47,635 nt of DNA from Myxococcales bacterium. GTDB lineage: Bacteria; Myxococcota; UBA727; JABDBI01. The translations under genes were made by a program, and so were the position numbers. The DNA lies in contig CANFCB010000005.1 of the NCBI GenBank assembly GCA_947445025.1, positions 1 to 47,635 of the forward strand, in the 5' to 3' direction. The notes beneath the pieces are model-generated. The model searched no databases and was not told the DNA's origin. It worked only from the letters and a program-made list of their open reading frames with translations. This document shows, one piece after another, positions 16,693 to 25,252 of this stretch. Within the stretch, counting starts at the first letter, position 1. The number at the start of each line of letters is the position of its first letter.

Positions 16693-17792
16693 GAGAGATA
16701 CTCCGAACAAAGAATTTCCGCAATGCGCACAGCATTCAACGCTGCCCCGGTACGCAAGTTGTCACTGGTTAGCCAAAGTGACAGGCCGTGAGCAACCGAG
16801 GTATCCCGTCTAATGCGTCCCACCAAAGTTAAGTCCTCACCTGAGGCCTCAACAGGAGTTGGGTAGAGTTTTGTTTTGGGGTCGTCAATGACCACAACCC
16901 CGGGCGCTTGTACCAAAATTTCTCTGGCTTCTTCAGGGCTGATGGCGCGTTCAAATTCAATATTAACCGATTCGCTGTGTCCGTTAAACACCGGCACGCG
17001 CACGCAAGTTACGGCCATTTTTAGGTGGGGCAAGCCTAAAATACGACGTGATTCTTCAATCACTTTGGCTTCTTCATCGGTGCTGCCATCAGCTAGCCAA
17101 TCTGCATCAGCAGGAATACAAGGCAAGACGTTAAAAGCGATGCGATTTTGAAAAACTGTGGACTCTATGTCGCGCATGTTAAAGAGATCGCGCGTTTGTT
17201 TATTTAATTCTTCCATGCCGCTTTGGCCAGCGCCGGAAACCGCTTGATATGAAGACATGACCACGCGTTTGAGTCCGGCATTTTTGTGCAAAGGCGCCAA
17301 GACTTGTATCAAGGGTGTCGCGGTGCAGTTAGGGCTGGAAATAATATTGTGCTTTTTATAGTTGGCAATGTCTTCGGGGTTTACTTCAGGAACCACGAGA
17401 GGAATCTCGGTGTTTTTGCGATATGCACTGGATTTATCGATGCAAATAGTTCCAGATTTAGCGGCAATCTCGCAATAGGTTTTGGCAAGATCGCTATCAA
17501 CTGCGAAGAAAGCAACCTCGACGCCGGCAAAGGAATCGGGTTTTAGTTCGCTGACCACAATTTCGTCATCGCCAAAATCTATTTTTTCGCCGGCAGAATT
17601 TTCAGAGGCCAGCGCTTTTATGGAAGCTATGGGAAATCTGCGCTGGTGCAAAATAGCCAGGAGCTCTTGGCCCACCATGCCCGTAGCACCGACGACAGCA
17701 ATATTAAAAGGACGGGTTTTGGATTTTGGAAAACGAAAGTGATTTTTGGACTTACTGATTTCAACGGAAATTTGTTCGGTATTTTTATTCAT
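16689..17792 (-). CDS. asd: Aspartate-semialdehyde dehydrogenase
   Basis: Reduces aspartyl phosphate to aspartate semialdehyde with NADPH, the branch point to lysine/diaminopimelate, threonine and methionine. The nucleotide-binding motif is [11 protein letters not shown] at residue ~35 and the catalytic cysteine is C156 in [21 protein letters not shown] holds the substrate-binding His, and [20 protein letters not shown] is the usual C-terminal signature. A ~28-residue charged N-terminal extension precedes the Rossmann fold, making it 367 residues instead of ~335-340. The start overlaps the end of pyrG by eight bases; no better internal start is obvious. Confidence 0.95.
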   Translation of the reverse strand: MNKNTEQISVEISKSKNHFRFPKSKTRPFNIAVVGATGMVGQELLAILHQRRFPIASIKALASENSAGEKIDFGDDEIVVSELKPDSFAGVEVAFFAVDSDLAKTYCEIAAKSGTICIDKSSAYRKNTEIPLVVPEVNPEDIANYKKHNIISSPNCTATPLIQVLAPLHKNAGLKRVVMSSYQAVSGAGQSGMEELNKQTRDLFNMRDIESTVFQNRIAFNVLPCIPADADWLADGSTDEEAKVIEESRRILGLPHLKMAVTCVRVPVFNGHSESVNIEFERAISPEEAREILVQAPGVVVIDDPKTKLYPTPVEASGEDLTLVGRIRRDTSVAHGLSLWLTSDNLRTGAALNAVRIAEILCSEYLS

Positions 17793-19401
17793 GTATTTTG
17801 CTCTTCTTTAACGCTGCTTCTACAAATGCCAAGAAAATAGGATGGGGGTCAAGGGGTCTTGATAAAAATTCAGGATGAAATTGACAGGCAATAAAAAAAG
17901 GATGGTCTTTGAGCTCTAGCATTTCCACCAGTTCGCCACTGGGAGAAAGTCCGCTAAAGGTCATGCCGGCTTTGCTTAAAGTTTCTACATAAGCATTATT
18001 CACTTCATAGCGATGACGATGACGTTCATTGATTTTATCTTGCCCATAAATCTTGTGGGCTAGGCTGCCTTTTTTTAACACGCAAGGGTATTTCCCCAGA
18101 CGCATGGTGCCGCCTTTTTTGCGCAGATCCTTTTGTGTGTCCATAATATGCACCACTTGTATTTTGGCATCGGCATCAAATTCCTGTGAAGTGGCTTTGG
18201 GCAAGTGGGCTACGTGACGCGCGTACTCGATCACGGCAATTTGCAGCCCTAAGCAAATTCCAAAGAAAGGAATCTGATGTTCACGGGCATAACGAACCGC
18301 TTCAATCTTTCCCTTAGTGCCTCTTTCGCCAAAGCCGCCCGGGACTAAAATGCCGTCGAGATTTCTTAATAACTCATCGGCATTGTTTTGTTCGATTTGT
18401 TCAGCATCGATATAAGAAAATTTGATTTTAGTATTGTGTTCAATACCGGCATGAATCAGCGCTTCGTTAATGCTTTTATAGCTTTCTACCAGGTGAACAT
18501 ATTTTCCCACAATGCCAATATTAACTTCGGACTCGGGGCTTTTGAAACGTTCAACAATTTCTCGCCAACCTTTTAGGTCAGATTTGCGTGCCCAAATATT
18601 AAGATGCTCTACAATAATCTCGTCGACATTTTCCGCCTCTAAAATCAAAGGCACTTCATAAACGGTGGAAACATCGGGACAGTTGATAACGGCTTTTTGC
18701 CTAACATTACAAAAGAGCGATATTTTAGCTTTGATCTCGTCAGGGACAGGTTTTTCCGCGCGCAAAAGTAAAATGTCTGGCTGAATACCGATGCTTAAAA
18801 GTTCTTTAACCGAATGCTGAGTTGGTTTGGTTTTGAGCTCGCCGGCGCTATGGATCATGGGTAAATAAGAAACATGAATAAAGACAGTGTTAGCCGGTCC
18901 CTCTTCGCTGCGCATTTGTCGAATCGCTTCAATAAAAGGCAACGATTCGATATCGCCCACGGTGCCACCGACTTCACAAATCAAAATATCGTGATTCTTG
19001 GCCGCCGCGCGAATGCTTAATTTAATCTCGTCAGTGACGTGGGGAATGACTTGAACAGTCGCACCCAAGTAGTCGCCCTGGCGTTCTTTTTCTAAAACGG
19101 TTTGATAAATTTGACCGGCCGTTTTGCTGTTGAGCCTGCTCAGTTTTCCAGAAATGTAGCGTTCGTAGTGGCCAAGATCTAGATCGGTTTCTGCGCCATC
19201 GTCTGTGACAAAAACTTCACCATGCTGAAAGGGGTTCATGGTGCCGGGGTCAACATTTAAATATGGATCGAGTTTTAAGATACTAATGTCGAGGCCACGG
19301 TTTTCCAAAATAGCACCAATCGATGCTGCGGAAATTCCTTTGCCCAGGGAACTGATAACGCCGCCGGTCACAAAAATAAATTTAGTTTGATGTTCTGCCA
19401 T
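17785..19401 (-). CDS. pyrG: CTP synthase
   Basis: Makes CTP from UTP with ATP and glutamine. The N-terminal synthetase domain begins [20 protein letters not shown]. The C-terminal class I glutamine amidotransferase has the nucleophile in [17 protein letters not shown] (about residue 380) and the His/Glu dyad in [18 protein letters not shown]. The length of 538 residues is standard. It heads the minus-strand unit pyrG-asd-fusion-thiL. A TATAAT box sits upstream in the divergent gap, without a clear -35 element. Confidence 0.97.
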   Translation of the reverse strand: MAEHQTKFIFVTGGVISSLGKGISAASIGAILENRGLDISILKLDPYLNVDPGTMNPFQHGEVFVTDDGAETDLDLGHYERYISGKLSRLNSKTAGQIYQTVLEKERQGDYLGATVQVIPHVTDEIKLSIRAAAKNHDILICEVGGTVGDIESLPFIEAIRQMRSEEGPANTVFIHVSYLPMIHSAGELKTKPTQHSVKELLSIGIQPDILLLRAEKPVPDEIKAKISLFCNVRQKAVINCPDVSTVYEVPLILEAENVDEIIVEHLNIWARKSDLKGWREIVERFKSPESEVNIGIVGKYVHLVESYKSINEALIHAGIEHNTKIKFSYIDAEQIEQNNADELLRNLDGILVPGGFGERGTKGKIEAVRYAREHQIPFFGICLGLQIAVIEYARHVAHLPKATSQEFDADAKIQVVHIMDTQKDLRKKGGTMRLGKYPCVLKKGSLAHKIYGQDKINERHRHRYEVNNAYVETLSKAGMTFSGLSPSGELVEMLELKDHPFFIACQFHPEFLSRPLDPHPIFLAFVEAALKKSKIHE

Positions 19402-19501
19402 GTTCCATACGCTTTTTAAAAATTATATATGACAGGGCAGTGTATAAAATCTGATACCTGCTGGCTAGTAGAAAGATTAAGTTCTTGTTAAGGTTTTTTC
19501 C
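19402..19501. promoter_or_regulatory. Divergent promoter region, pyrG / rsmE
   Basis: The 100-base gap between two divergently transcribed genes has a TATAAT on the minus strand and a TATAAA on the plus strand. No convincing -35 hexamer is seen for either. The rsmE ATG is preceded by TTAAGG eight bases upstream. Confidence 0.35.
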
Positions 19502-20293
19502 ATGAGCAAAAGAGCGTTTGTCGATTCCCCAATCATTGATGCCGTAAAAGTGGATCAGACCGTGCTTTTAGATGAAGACACGACCCACCGTTTCTTGCGG
19601 ATTTTAAGGCTTTCGTCGGGAACGCCCGTGGAATTATTCGATGGCACTGGTCGAGTGGCCCGAGGAATTTTACAAACCCAAGCGCCGGCACATATGACCC
19701 AGGTGCAAGTTGAATTTTTAGTAGAAAACGGACCGCCTATTGTGTTGGCACAGGCCATGGTCAAGATGGATAAGCTGGAGCAAATCGTGCAACGCAGTAC
19801 CGAGCTTGGCGTTAGTGAGATTCTGCTCTTCGACGCCGAGCGCAGCCAAGTAAACTTTAAGGATAAAGCCGAGCAAAAGTTAGAGCGTTTAGCGCGTATT
19901 GCCAAGGATGCCGCACGTCAAAGCGAACGCAGCCATACGCCTGCGGTGTCTGGGCCACACAGCTTTGCCCAGTTGCTTAAAATCTGTGCCGATTTTCCGG
20001 GGCTAAAAGTCATGGGTGATTTAAACGGCACGCAAACTTTGCCAGCGCTCTTGTCGCAAGCTTTGTGTAAACAAGGCGTGCTGGTGATAGTGGGCCCGGA
20101 AGGTGGCTTGGCGCCCGCAGAGTTGTTAGAATTAGCAAGTCACGAGGTAATTGCAACCATCTGGAATCCCAACGTGCTGCGCACCGAAACAGCGGGCATG
20201 GCAGCGATAGCGGTTATTCAAGGGTTGACGTTCGAGTTGGCTTCATTTTTCAAGCTCCACAGCGACGAGAGAGGCATTGCCCATAAATTATGA
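19502..20293 (+). CDS. rsmE: 16S rRNA m3U1498 methyltransferase, C-terminus replaced
   Basis: SAM-dependent SPOUT-fold methyltransferase acting on U1498 of 16S rRNA. A PUA-like N-terminal domain contains THRFLRILRLSSGTPVELFDG. The SPOUT knot contains IVQRSTELGVSEILLF, then the SAM-binding VIVGPEGGLAPAELLEL and LRTETAGMAAIAVIQ. The family core is complete up to residue 241. The last 22 residues are not native: they come from an inserted ATPase gene. The ancestral ending (GFKGAYSARS, stop at 21659-21661) is still readable beyond the insertion. Activity is probably kept because the lost tail lies outside the conserved motifs. Confidence 0.93.
   Translation: MSKRAFVDSPIIDAVKVDQTVLLDEDTTHRFLRILRLSSGTPVELFDGTGRVARGILQTQAPAHMTQVQVEFLVENGPPIVLAQAMVKMDKLEQIVQRSTELGVSEILLFDAERSQVNFKDKAEQKLERLARIAKDAARQSERSHTPAVSGPHSFAQLLKICADFPGLKVMGDLNGTQTLPALLSQALCKQGVLVIVGPEGGLAPAELLELASHEVIATIWNPNVLRTETAGMAAIAVIQGLTFELASFFKLHSDERGIAHKL
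20176..20226. repeat. 51-bp direct repeat flanking insertion, left copy
   Basis: Identical over 51 bases to 21583-21633. It is native rsmE coding sequence covering LRTETAGMAAIAVIQG. It forms the left border of the ATPase insertion. Confidence 0.95.
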
Positions 20294-21498
20294 CCAAAAG
20301 GAAGAATCTTGTCTCCCTGATACAGAACAATTCCTCTGCTAAATTTTGTTGGTAGCTCGTTTTGCAACATACGCATGGTTTGAAAATCGTTTTGTGTGAC
20401 TGTTTGTCTTGCTTTTACTTCGATTGCGATTAGTGTTCCATTCGGTTTCTCGATGATAAAGTCAATTTCCTGATTATTGTAAGTCCGAAAATGGAAAAGA
20501 GTTCCTTGGTGCGCAAAAGATAACTGTTTTAGTAATTCTGAGGCCACAAAATTTTCAACTATTTTTCCCAAAAGTTCTGATTGTTGATTTTGAATTTCTT
20601 TAACATCGACACCAATCAAATTACACAACCCTAATGTGTCATTTAGGTAAACTTTAGGTGATTTCACTAAACGCTTACCGATATTGCTGTACCAAGGAGG
20701 AATTGTGTTTAACAGAAACACGCCTTCAAGTAAGGAGCGGTAGCGACGAAAAGTCATGGTATTAATACCTAAATCAGAGGCCATCGAGGCGTCGTTTAAA
20801 AGTCCACCAGCTCTTGCAGCAAAGCTTCTTAGCATTTTTGGTAATAAATCTATTTTTTCAATTTCGGCAAGAGAACGAACATCTCGTTGTAGAAGAGTTG
20901 AAAAATAATTATCAAACCATCTCAGCCTATTTAAATTCGGATCGCTAGCGATTTGAGGAAAAGTAGCCTGCTCAATTATGTCAACCAGATTCATTTGACA
21001 GGCAGGTTCCATTTTAAAATTAGTCTGCGTTGATAAGATGGCATTGATAAAATTTGCATTTAAACCCAAGATTTCGCAGCTGGATAAAGGAAATAAAGTG
21101 ACGATATCAACACGGCCTACTAGCGCATCTGACAATTGTGGAAGTGCAAGAATATTGGCAGAACCAGTTAGCAGGAAACAGCCGTTGGCATCTGTTGGAT
21201 GCTGGTGGCGCTTCTCGTCAATGAAAAGTTTAAGTGCGCGAAATAAAGAAGGTACCAATTGAACTTCATCGATCACGGTAAATCGTCGAAATTGGGAGAG
21301 AAAACCCTTGGGGTCACTTTGGGCAGCGGATAATATTGACAGATCATCAAACGATACGTATTCGCCGCCCAATTGCTTTAGCACTTCATGCGCCAATGTG
21401 CTTTTCCCTGATTGCCTGGGTCCATTTAGAAAAACGGCGGGATAATTTTTGAGACTGTCCATGATAAGTGGCTGAATAATACGATTAAATTTCTTCAT
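20218..21498 (-). CDS. AAA ATPase with DUF4143 domain (AAA_14 family)
   Basis: The N-terminal P-loop has Walker A GPRQSGKST (residues 26-34), Walker B FTVIDEVQ (~73-80) and an LLTGSAN sensor. A winged-helix-like middle (LGINTMTFRRYRSLLEGVFLL) follows. The C-terminal DUF4143 region has a PD-(D/E)xK nuclease-like pattern (QEIDFIIE ... IAIEVKA). The family is widespread and patchily distributed; its role is poorly defined. The protein is 426 residues. Its last two codons and stop (AAC CCT TGA) lie in host rsmE sequence, so it has no stop of its own. It probably starts from a leaderless transcript: the -10 box is six bases from the ATG and no ribosome-binding site is seen. Confidence 0.9.
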   Translation of the reverse strand: MKKFNRIIQPLIMDSLKNYPAVFLNGPRQSGKSTLAHEVLKQLGGEYVSFDDLSILSAAQSDPKGFLSQFRRFTVIDEVQLVPSLFRALKLFIDEKRHQHPTDANGCFLLTGSANILALPQLSDALVGRVDIVTLFPLSSCEILGLNANFINAILSTQTNFKMEPACQMNLVDIIEQATFPQIASDPNLNRLRWFDNYFSTLLQRDVRSLAEIEKIDLLPKMLRSFAARAGGLLNDASMASDLGINTMTFRRYRSLLEGVFLLNTIPPWYSNIGKRLVKSPKVYLNDTLGLCNLIGVDVKEIQNQQSELLGKIVENFVASELLKQLSFAHQGTLFHFRTYNNQEIDFIIEKPNGTLIAIEVKARQTVTQNDFQTMRMLQNELPTKFSRGIVLYQGDKILPFGHNLWAMPLSSLWSLKNEANSNVNP

Positions 21499-21582
21499 TT
21501 GTAATTTATAACAGTTGCTGTGGTAATTTACAACAGTTGCTGTGATAATTTTAGAATTGATTGTTTTTCTAGGGAATTAGTG
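20227..21582. mobile_element. Single-gene insertion (ATPase/DUF4143) with 51-bp target duplication
   Basis: A 1356-base segment inserted at the junction of convergent rsmE and rsmI. It is bounded on both sides by a perfect 51-bp copy of rsmE sequence. It carries one gene and its promoter repeats, with no transposase and no terminal inverted repeats that I can see. The left end cuts into the ATPase coding sequence and the right end stops beside the copy that restores the rsmI stop codon. The mechanism is unknown; a 51-bp duplication is far longer than ordinary transposon target duplications. Confidence 0.75.
21501..21544 (-). promoter_or_regulatory. Tandem 22-bp repeats forming the ATPase promoter
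   Basis: Two direct 22-bp units (21501-21522 and 21523-21544, one mismatch) abut the ATPase start. Each contains the palindrome ACAG-CAA-CTGT. On the minus strand, TTGTAA in one unit and TATAAA in the next are separated by exactly 17 bases, a good -35/-10 pair that ends six bases before the ATG. The palindromes could be operators for autoregulation. A third, partial unit follows at 21545-21553. Confidence 0.55.
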
Positions 21583-21633
21583 GCTGCGCACCGAAACAGC
21601 GGGCATGGCAGCGATAGCGGTTATTCAAGGGTT
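21583..21633. repeat. 51-bp direct repeat flanking insertion, right copy
   Basis: Perfect copy of 20176-20226. Its last base is also the last base of the rsmI stop codon. Reading on from it in the rsmE frame gives the displaced native end of RsmE. Confidence 0.95.
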
Positions 21634-22487
21634 TAAGGGCGCCTACTCAGCGCGTTCTTAATTTGCAATACCAGTGCGTAGGCTTGTTTGCTGCTCATGT
21701 CGGTTTTTTGTGCAATGTGTTTAGCAATTTCTTTTGGGGTTGCACATTTTTGCTGCATTAAAGCGGCAATTTCTTCTTCAATGATCTCGATGGGGCTATT
21801 TTCAGCAGCGACGTCGCCTCCTTCCACGACAATTACCGCTTCGCCTTTTTCCACAAAGTCGGGCAAGAGCGGTTGCCCTAAAATGCCGCGGTGAAAAGTT
21901 TCAAATTGTTTGGTTAATTCTCTAGCGACAACCACGCGTTTAGGGCCGCACCATTTAAAGAGATCAGCCAAAGTTTTTTCCACGCGATGAGGAGATTCGT
22001 AAATGACCAGGGCCAAGCTCGCCGCTCTGGCGTTTTTAATAAGGCGTTCACGCTCTTTTCCCTTTTTGGCTAAAAAGCCCAAAAAAGCAAAGCGTGTGGT
22101 GATGAGGCCTGCGCCCATGAGAGCAGCTATGATGGCGGAAGGGCCGGGGATAACTTCAATCTGGTGACCTGCGGCAACCACCGCCTCGACGAGTCTGCCC
22201 CCGGGATCGCTGATAACCGGAGCACCAGCATCAGAAATCAGCGAGATGATATCGCCTTTTTCCAGGCGTTCTATGACGAGTTGAATACGATTTTCTTCTT
22301 CGTGCTGCGCGCAAGAAAGCAGTTTAATATTTCTAAGATCCACATGAAGTGCTGTGAGCAGCTTTCGGCTATGGGAAATGTTTTCTGCTAAGATCATCGT
22401 CGATGATTTCAACGTTTCAATAGCACGTAAAGAAATATCGCCTAAATTGCCAATTGGGGTGCATACAATTTTTAATACGCCTGCCAT
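21633..22487 (-). CDS. rsmI: 16S rRNA 2'-O-ribose methyltransferase (C1402)
   Basis: SAM-dependent tetrapyrrole-methylase-fold enzyme that modifies the ribose of C1402 in the ribosomal decoding centre. Signatures are CTPIGNLGDISLRAIETL at the N-terminus, LISDAGAPVISDPGGRLV near residue 80, PGPSAIIAALMGAGL, and IYESPHRVEKTLADL. A short C-terminal helical domain (KEIAKHIAQKTDMSSKQAY) completes the 284 residues. It overlaps yraN by 16 bases and was originally convergent with rsmE with a 29-base overlap, before the insertion. Confidence 0.95.
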   Translation of the reverse strand: MAGVLKIVCTPIGNLGDISLRAIETLKSSTMILAENISHSRKLLTALHVDLRNIKLLSCAQHEEENRIQLVIERLEKGDIISLISDAGAPVISDPGGRLVEAVVAAGHQIEVIPGPSAIIAALMGAGLITTRFAFLGFLAKKGKERERLIKNARAASLALVIYESPHRVEKTLADLFKWCGPKRVVVARELTKQFETFHRGILGQPLLPDFVEKGEAVIVVEGGDVAAENSPIEIIEEEIAALMQQKCATPKEIAKHIAQKTDMSSKQAYALVLQIKNALSRRP

Positions 22488-22906
22488 GGGCTTCCTCGTC
22501 GTTGTCTTGGTTCGCTGCTCAGTTCGAAAGCGTTTGCGATATATTCAATTTTGGTGATGGGATGATACCCGGTCACGGCAATGACATCAAACCTGCAGAA
22601 AGGTAAACGCTGATAGTTTTGTTTTAAGTAAAGACTTGCTGCCTTAATGAGGCGCGCTTGTTTTTGTTTTTGAATGCTGGCTTGAGGTGTTCCAAATTGG
22701 GTGTTTTGTCTGCTACGCACCTCGACAAAGCACAAGATTTCTTTGTCTTTGGCGATGATATCAATTTCTCCAAAGCGATAGCGAATATTACGGGCAACAA
22801 TGACGAAGCCTTTGGCTAAAAGCCAATCGCAAGCGGCATCTTCTGCCAATGTTCCATGTTTTAGATGAAGTGGCTTTGGTTTATTATTTGGATCATCAAG
22901 GCTCAC
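22472..22906 (-). CDS. yraN: YraN/UPF0102 family nuclease-like protein
   Basis: A 144-residue protein with the restriction-endonuclease-like core: AEDAACDWLLAKGF, then NIRYRFGEIDIIAKD and LCFVEVRSRQ, giving the E...D...ExR/K-type active-site pattern. The family is thought to be a Holliday-junction-resolvase-like nuclease, but its cellular role is not settled. Placed between rnhB and rsmI, a common neighbourhood. The start overlaps the rnhB stop by four bases. Confidence 0.9.
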   Translation of the reverse strand: MSLDDPNNKPKPLHLKHGTLAEDAACDWLLAKGFVIVARNIRYRFGEIDIIAKDKEILCFVEVRSRQNTQFGTPQASIQKQKQARLIKAASLYLKQNYQRLPFCRFDVIAVTGYHPITKIEYIANAFELSSEPRQRRGSPWQAY

Positions 22907-23514
22907 GACTTAACCGGTGCAAAACTACGACGGTGAATAGGGCACGGTCCAAATTCTTTAAGGGCTTTTAAATGCTGGGCAGTGCCATAGCCTTTATGGT
23001 TGGCAAATCCATATTTCGGGTAAAGATCAGCCAGGCGCTGCATGAGGCGATCACGGTAAACTTTGGCTATAATCGACGCGGCCATAATACTGGGGAAAAT
23101 ATTGTCGCCGCCGACAACAGTGTATTGCTCGATGGATTTGCTAAATGAGACCCGTTGATTACCGTCGACCAGGGCACCTTTTAACTGCAAACCACTGTTA
23201 GTCTCAGCTCTTTCAAAAGCCAGTTTCATTGCTTCTAAAGAAGCGCGTAAAATATTGATCTCATCGATGCGGCTATGGTTAACTTCAGCAATGCCTACAG
23301 CCAAGGCTGTTTCATGGATTACGTCAAATAAGGCTTCACGTTTTTTTGGAGTTAATTTTTTGGAATCAGCTAAACCAGAAGGAATTCGCGCTGGATCCAG
23401 TACTACTGCCGCTGCTACCACGGGACCTGCGAGTGGGCCTCTTCCTGCTTCATCAAGACCCGCGATCACATGCCCGTATTGTTCATACCAAAGCAGAAGT
23501 TTAGTTGGCTGCAT
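22903..23514 (-). CDS. rnhB: Ribonuclease HII
   Basis: Cleaves the RNA strand of RNA-DNA hybrids and removes misincorporated ribonucleotides from DNA. Acidic metal ligands are in VIAGLDEAGRGPLAGPVVAA and in the GALVDGN segment, with a further signature in AASIIAKVYRDRLM. The start at ATG 23514, giving 203 residues, overlaps the rplS stop by 14 bases and matches the family N-terminus. The longer open frame to 23694 lies inside rplS and is rejected. Confidence 0.95.
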   Translation of the reverse strand: MQPTKLLLWYEQYGHVIAGLDEAGRGPLAGPVVAAAVVLDPARIPSGLADSKKLTPKKREALFDVIHETALAVGIAEVNHSRIDEINILRASLEAMKLAFERAETNSGLQLKGALVDGNQRVSFSKSIEQYTVVGGDNIFPSIMAASIIAKVYRDRLMQRLADLYPKYGFANHKGYGTAQHLKALKEFGPCPIHRRSFAPVKS

Positions 23515-23896
23515 TGACTTGAGCTGTGCTCGGGTCTTTGCCTTTTTTGTAATCTTTGCGTTCGCGAATACGTGCTTTCTTGCCACGTAGATCACGTAGG
23601 TAATAAAGTTTAGCGCGACGAACATAGCCGGTTTGTGCGATTTCAATTTTTTCAATACGTGGGCTAGCGAGAGGAAACATACGCTCGACGCCATGGGAAA
23701 AGCTGATTTTGCGAACAGTGATTGCTCGTTTATTGCTTCCGCCGCGCTCGCCGATCAAAACGCCTTCATATACTTGGACGCGTTCTTTGTCGCCTTCTTT
23801 AATCTTAAAAAAGATTCGCAGCGTATCGCCAATTTGGAATTTGGGGAAATCTCTGGTGACTTCGCTTTTTTCAATCAGATCAATCATGTTGGCCAT
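23501..23896 (-). CDS. rplS: 50S ribosomal protein L19
   Basis: Ribosomal protein at the 30S/50S interface. Family features include FQIGDTLRIFFKIKEGDKER, VYEGVLIGERGGSNKRAITVRKIS, GVERMFPLASPRIEKIEI and KLYYLRDLRGKKARIRER. The 131 residues include a short extra C-terminal tail. A GGCAGGAT ribosome-binding site precedes the ATG. It heads rplS-rnhB-yraN-rsmI; the usual upstream partners rpsP, rimM and trmD are absent here. Confidence 0.97.
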   Translation of the reverse strand: MANMIDLIEKSEVTRDFPKFQIGDTLRIFFKIKEGDKERVQVYEGVLIGERGGSNKRAITVRKISFSHGVERMFPLASPRIEKIEIAQTGYVRRAKLYYLRDLRGKKARIRERKDYKKGKDPSTAQVNAAN

Positions 23897-23968
23897 GGCA
23901 AAATCCTGCCTTTAACTTCAAAAATGTAACTTAAAATAGTTATGAAAAGTTTTAGAACTATGGCTTGT

Positions 23969-24022
23969 GACAGAAAGCCTTGCAAAAAGCAATTGCCTTT
24001 CGCTAGGCTTTGTCTGTTTTTT
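23969..24022 (+). terminator. Terminator-like hairpin with plus-strand T tract
   Basis: Arms ACAGAAAGCCT and AGGCTTTGTCTGT enclose a second imperfect palindrome (GCAAAAAGCAA / TTGCCTTTCGC). Six T follow on the plus strand. No plus-strand gene precedes it, while the genes on both sides are on the minus strand. It could end a short unannotated plus-strand RNA, block antisense transcription or simply stabilise the 3' end of the lipoprotein mRNA. Confidence 0.4.
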
Positions 24023-25160
24023 AAGATTGCTTCGGTTCGCAGCTACCAAATGGAGCACCGCAGGCGCCTATCTTTTCATTGCTACTGCTTTGTACGGGCA
24101 TGCATTCGGCATCGCCTGGACCGCACAGGTCGGGACAGGGTTTTCCAGCTGAGCATAGGGTCAAATCACAGGACTTGCTTTTCTTGCGCTTAGCCATGTC
24201 TGGCAGCATTCTGCTCAGACCCAGTTCTCTAGCCAGTTCGCCTGAGCAAGTATAATTAACTGGGCAGTTCAGTGTTTTTTTATCTTCTTCGGGGCTGATT
24301 TTGCCATCTCCATCCATATCGAGAGCTGGCACTGAACAAAGTGCCAGGCAAATACCAGTATTTTTGCTGGGTTGCGGTGTAAAGCAAGTGACATCGGCTG
24401 GTTTGTCTAGCCCTAACAACAAGGATTGATTGCAGAATTTATGTCCGCTGATTTCATTGCAATTTTTCCCGGTAAACTTTGGGGTGAAATCTTTGCTGCT
24501 GGCCCAGGTAATTTCAAGCGAGCAAATTCCGGTTTTATTGTCAGATGCCAGCATGCAAGTTTCATCTGGCAAGCATGCGAGCCCAGCTTCTGCTTTTCCA
24601 AAGGGGCAGGTGTTTCGACAAACAAAGCTCTTCGCTGAGATGCCGTCGTCGCTGTGACTGAGGGAAGTTGGCAGACAGCTTCTATTGCTTGCGCATGATT
24701 CGGAGTCAAGCACGGCTTGGCACAGACCATCGCGTTCGCGTTGCTTGGGCAAACAGAAAGCGCCTTGGATGTCTAATTGAAGAGTTGTGACTATTTGGCA
24801 ACTTCTGCCAGCAGGACATGCTCTACTATCTTTGGCTACGTTGTTCTTTTCTGTCAAAACAGCGCAAGGTACGCGGCATGATCCTTGGTTTTTTTCATAG
24901 ATATCAGGCGTGCAAACTAGGCCTTCTTCGCAGTCGCTTTTTGAGAAATCACCATTGGTTATCGTCGGCATGCAACTTTCTTGCTCGTGTTTTCCAGAGG
25001 CAGTAGATTTCAATGAATCAGTATTTATGCTGTTTTTTGCTTCGGTATTTTTTGGCAATGAAGAAGATGCAGGGCTCGTGCAAGCGCACATAAAAAGGAG
25101 AAACAATCCTGAAACTGTTAATAATGGATACCAACGAAATTGAGTTTGAGTCATCCGCAC
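24021..25160 (-). CDS. Cysteine-rich putative lipoprotein with an EF-hand loop
   Basis: A 379-residue exported protein of unknown function. The N-terminal hydrophobic segment ends FMCAC, and C27 is a possible lipid-attachment cysteine (the lipobox is imperfect). After a Ser/Asn/Lys-rich linker the protein has numerous cysteines in repeated knots (e.g. CEEGLVCTP, CPAGRSCQI, CPFGKAEAGLACLPDETC), suggesting many disulfides outside the cytoplasm. Residues 281-292 (DMDGDGKISPEE) are a perfect calcium-binding EF-hand loop. Cys-rich lipoproteins of this style are common in Myxococcota. It is a single gene, 125 bases from rplS. Confidence 0.75.
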   Translation of the reverse strand: MRMTQTQFRWYPLLTVSGLFLLFMCACTSPASSSLPKNTEAKNSINTDSLKSTASGKHEQESCMPTITNGDFSKSDCEEGLVCTPDIYEKNQGSCRVPCAVLTEKNNVAKDSRACPAGRSCQIVTTLQLDIQGAFCLPKQRERDGLCQAVLDSESCASNRSCLPTSLSHSDDGISAKSFVCRNTCPFGKAEAGLACLPDETCMLASDNKTGICSLEITWASSKDFTPKFTGKNCNEISGHKFCNQSLLLGLDKPADVTCFTPQPSKNTGICLALCSVPALDMDGDGKISPEEDKKTLNCPVNYTCSGELARELGLSRMLPDMAKRKKSKSCDLTLCSAGKPCPDLCGPGDAECMPVQSSSNEKIGACGAPFGSCEPKQS

Positions 25161-25252
25161 TTCTCCTTATGTCATATTTATATTTTCATATTTTGGTTTT
25201 CGTCTACATCTTTAAATAGTTGTGCAAAATTTTATTTTAAGCAGACGGTGCC

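Noticed and set aside
20227-21582. Conventional insertion sequence
   Set aside because: No transposase, no terminal inverted repeats at the borders and a 51-bp duplication, much longer than usual; kept as an unclassified insertion.
23515-23694. Longer RNase HII N-terminus
   Set aside because: These residues lie inside rplS in another frame and are unlike the family; ATG 23514 fits.
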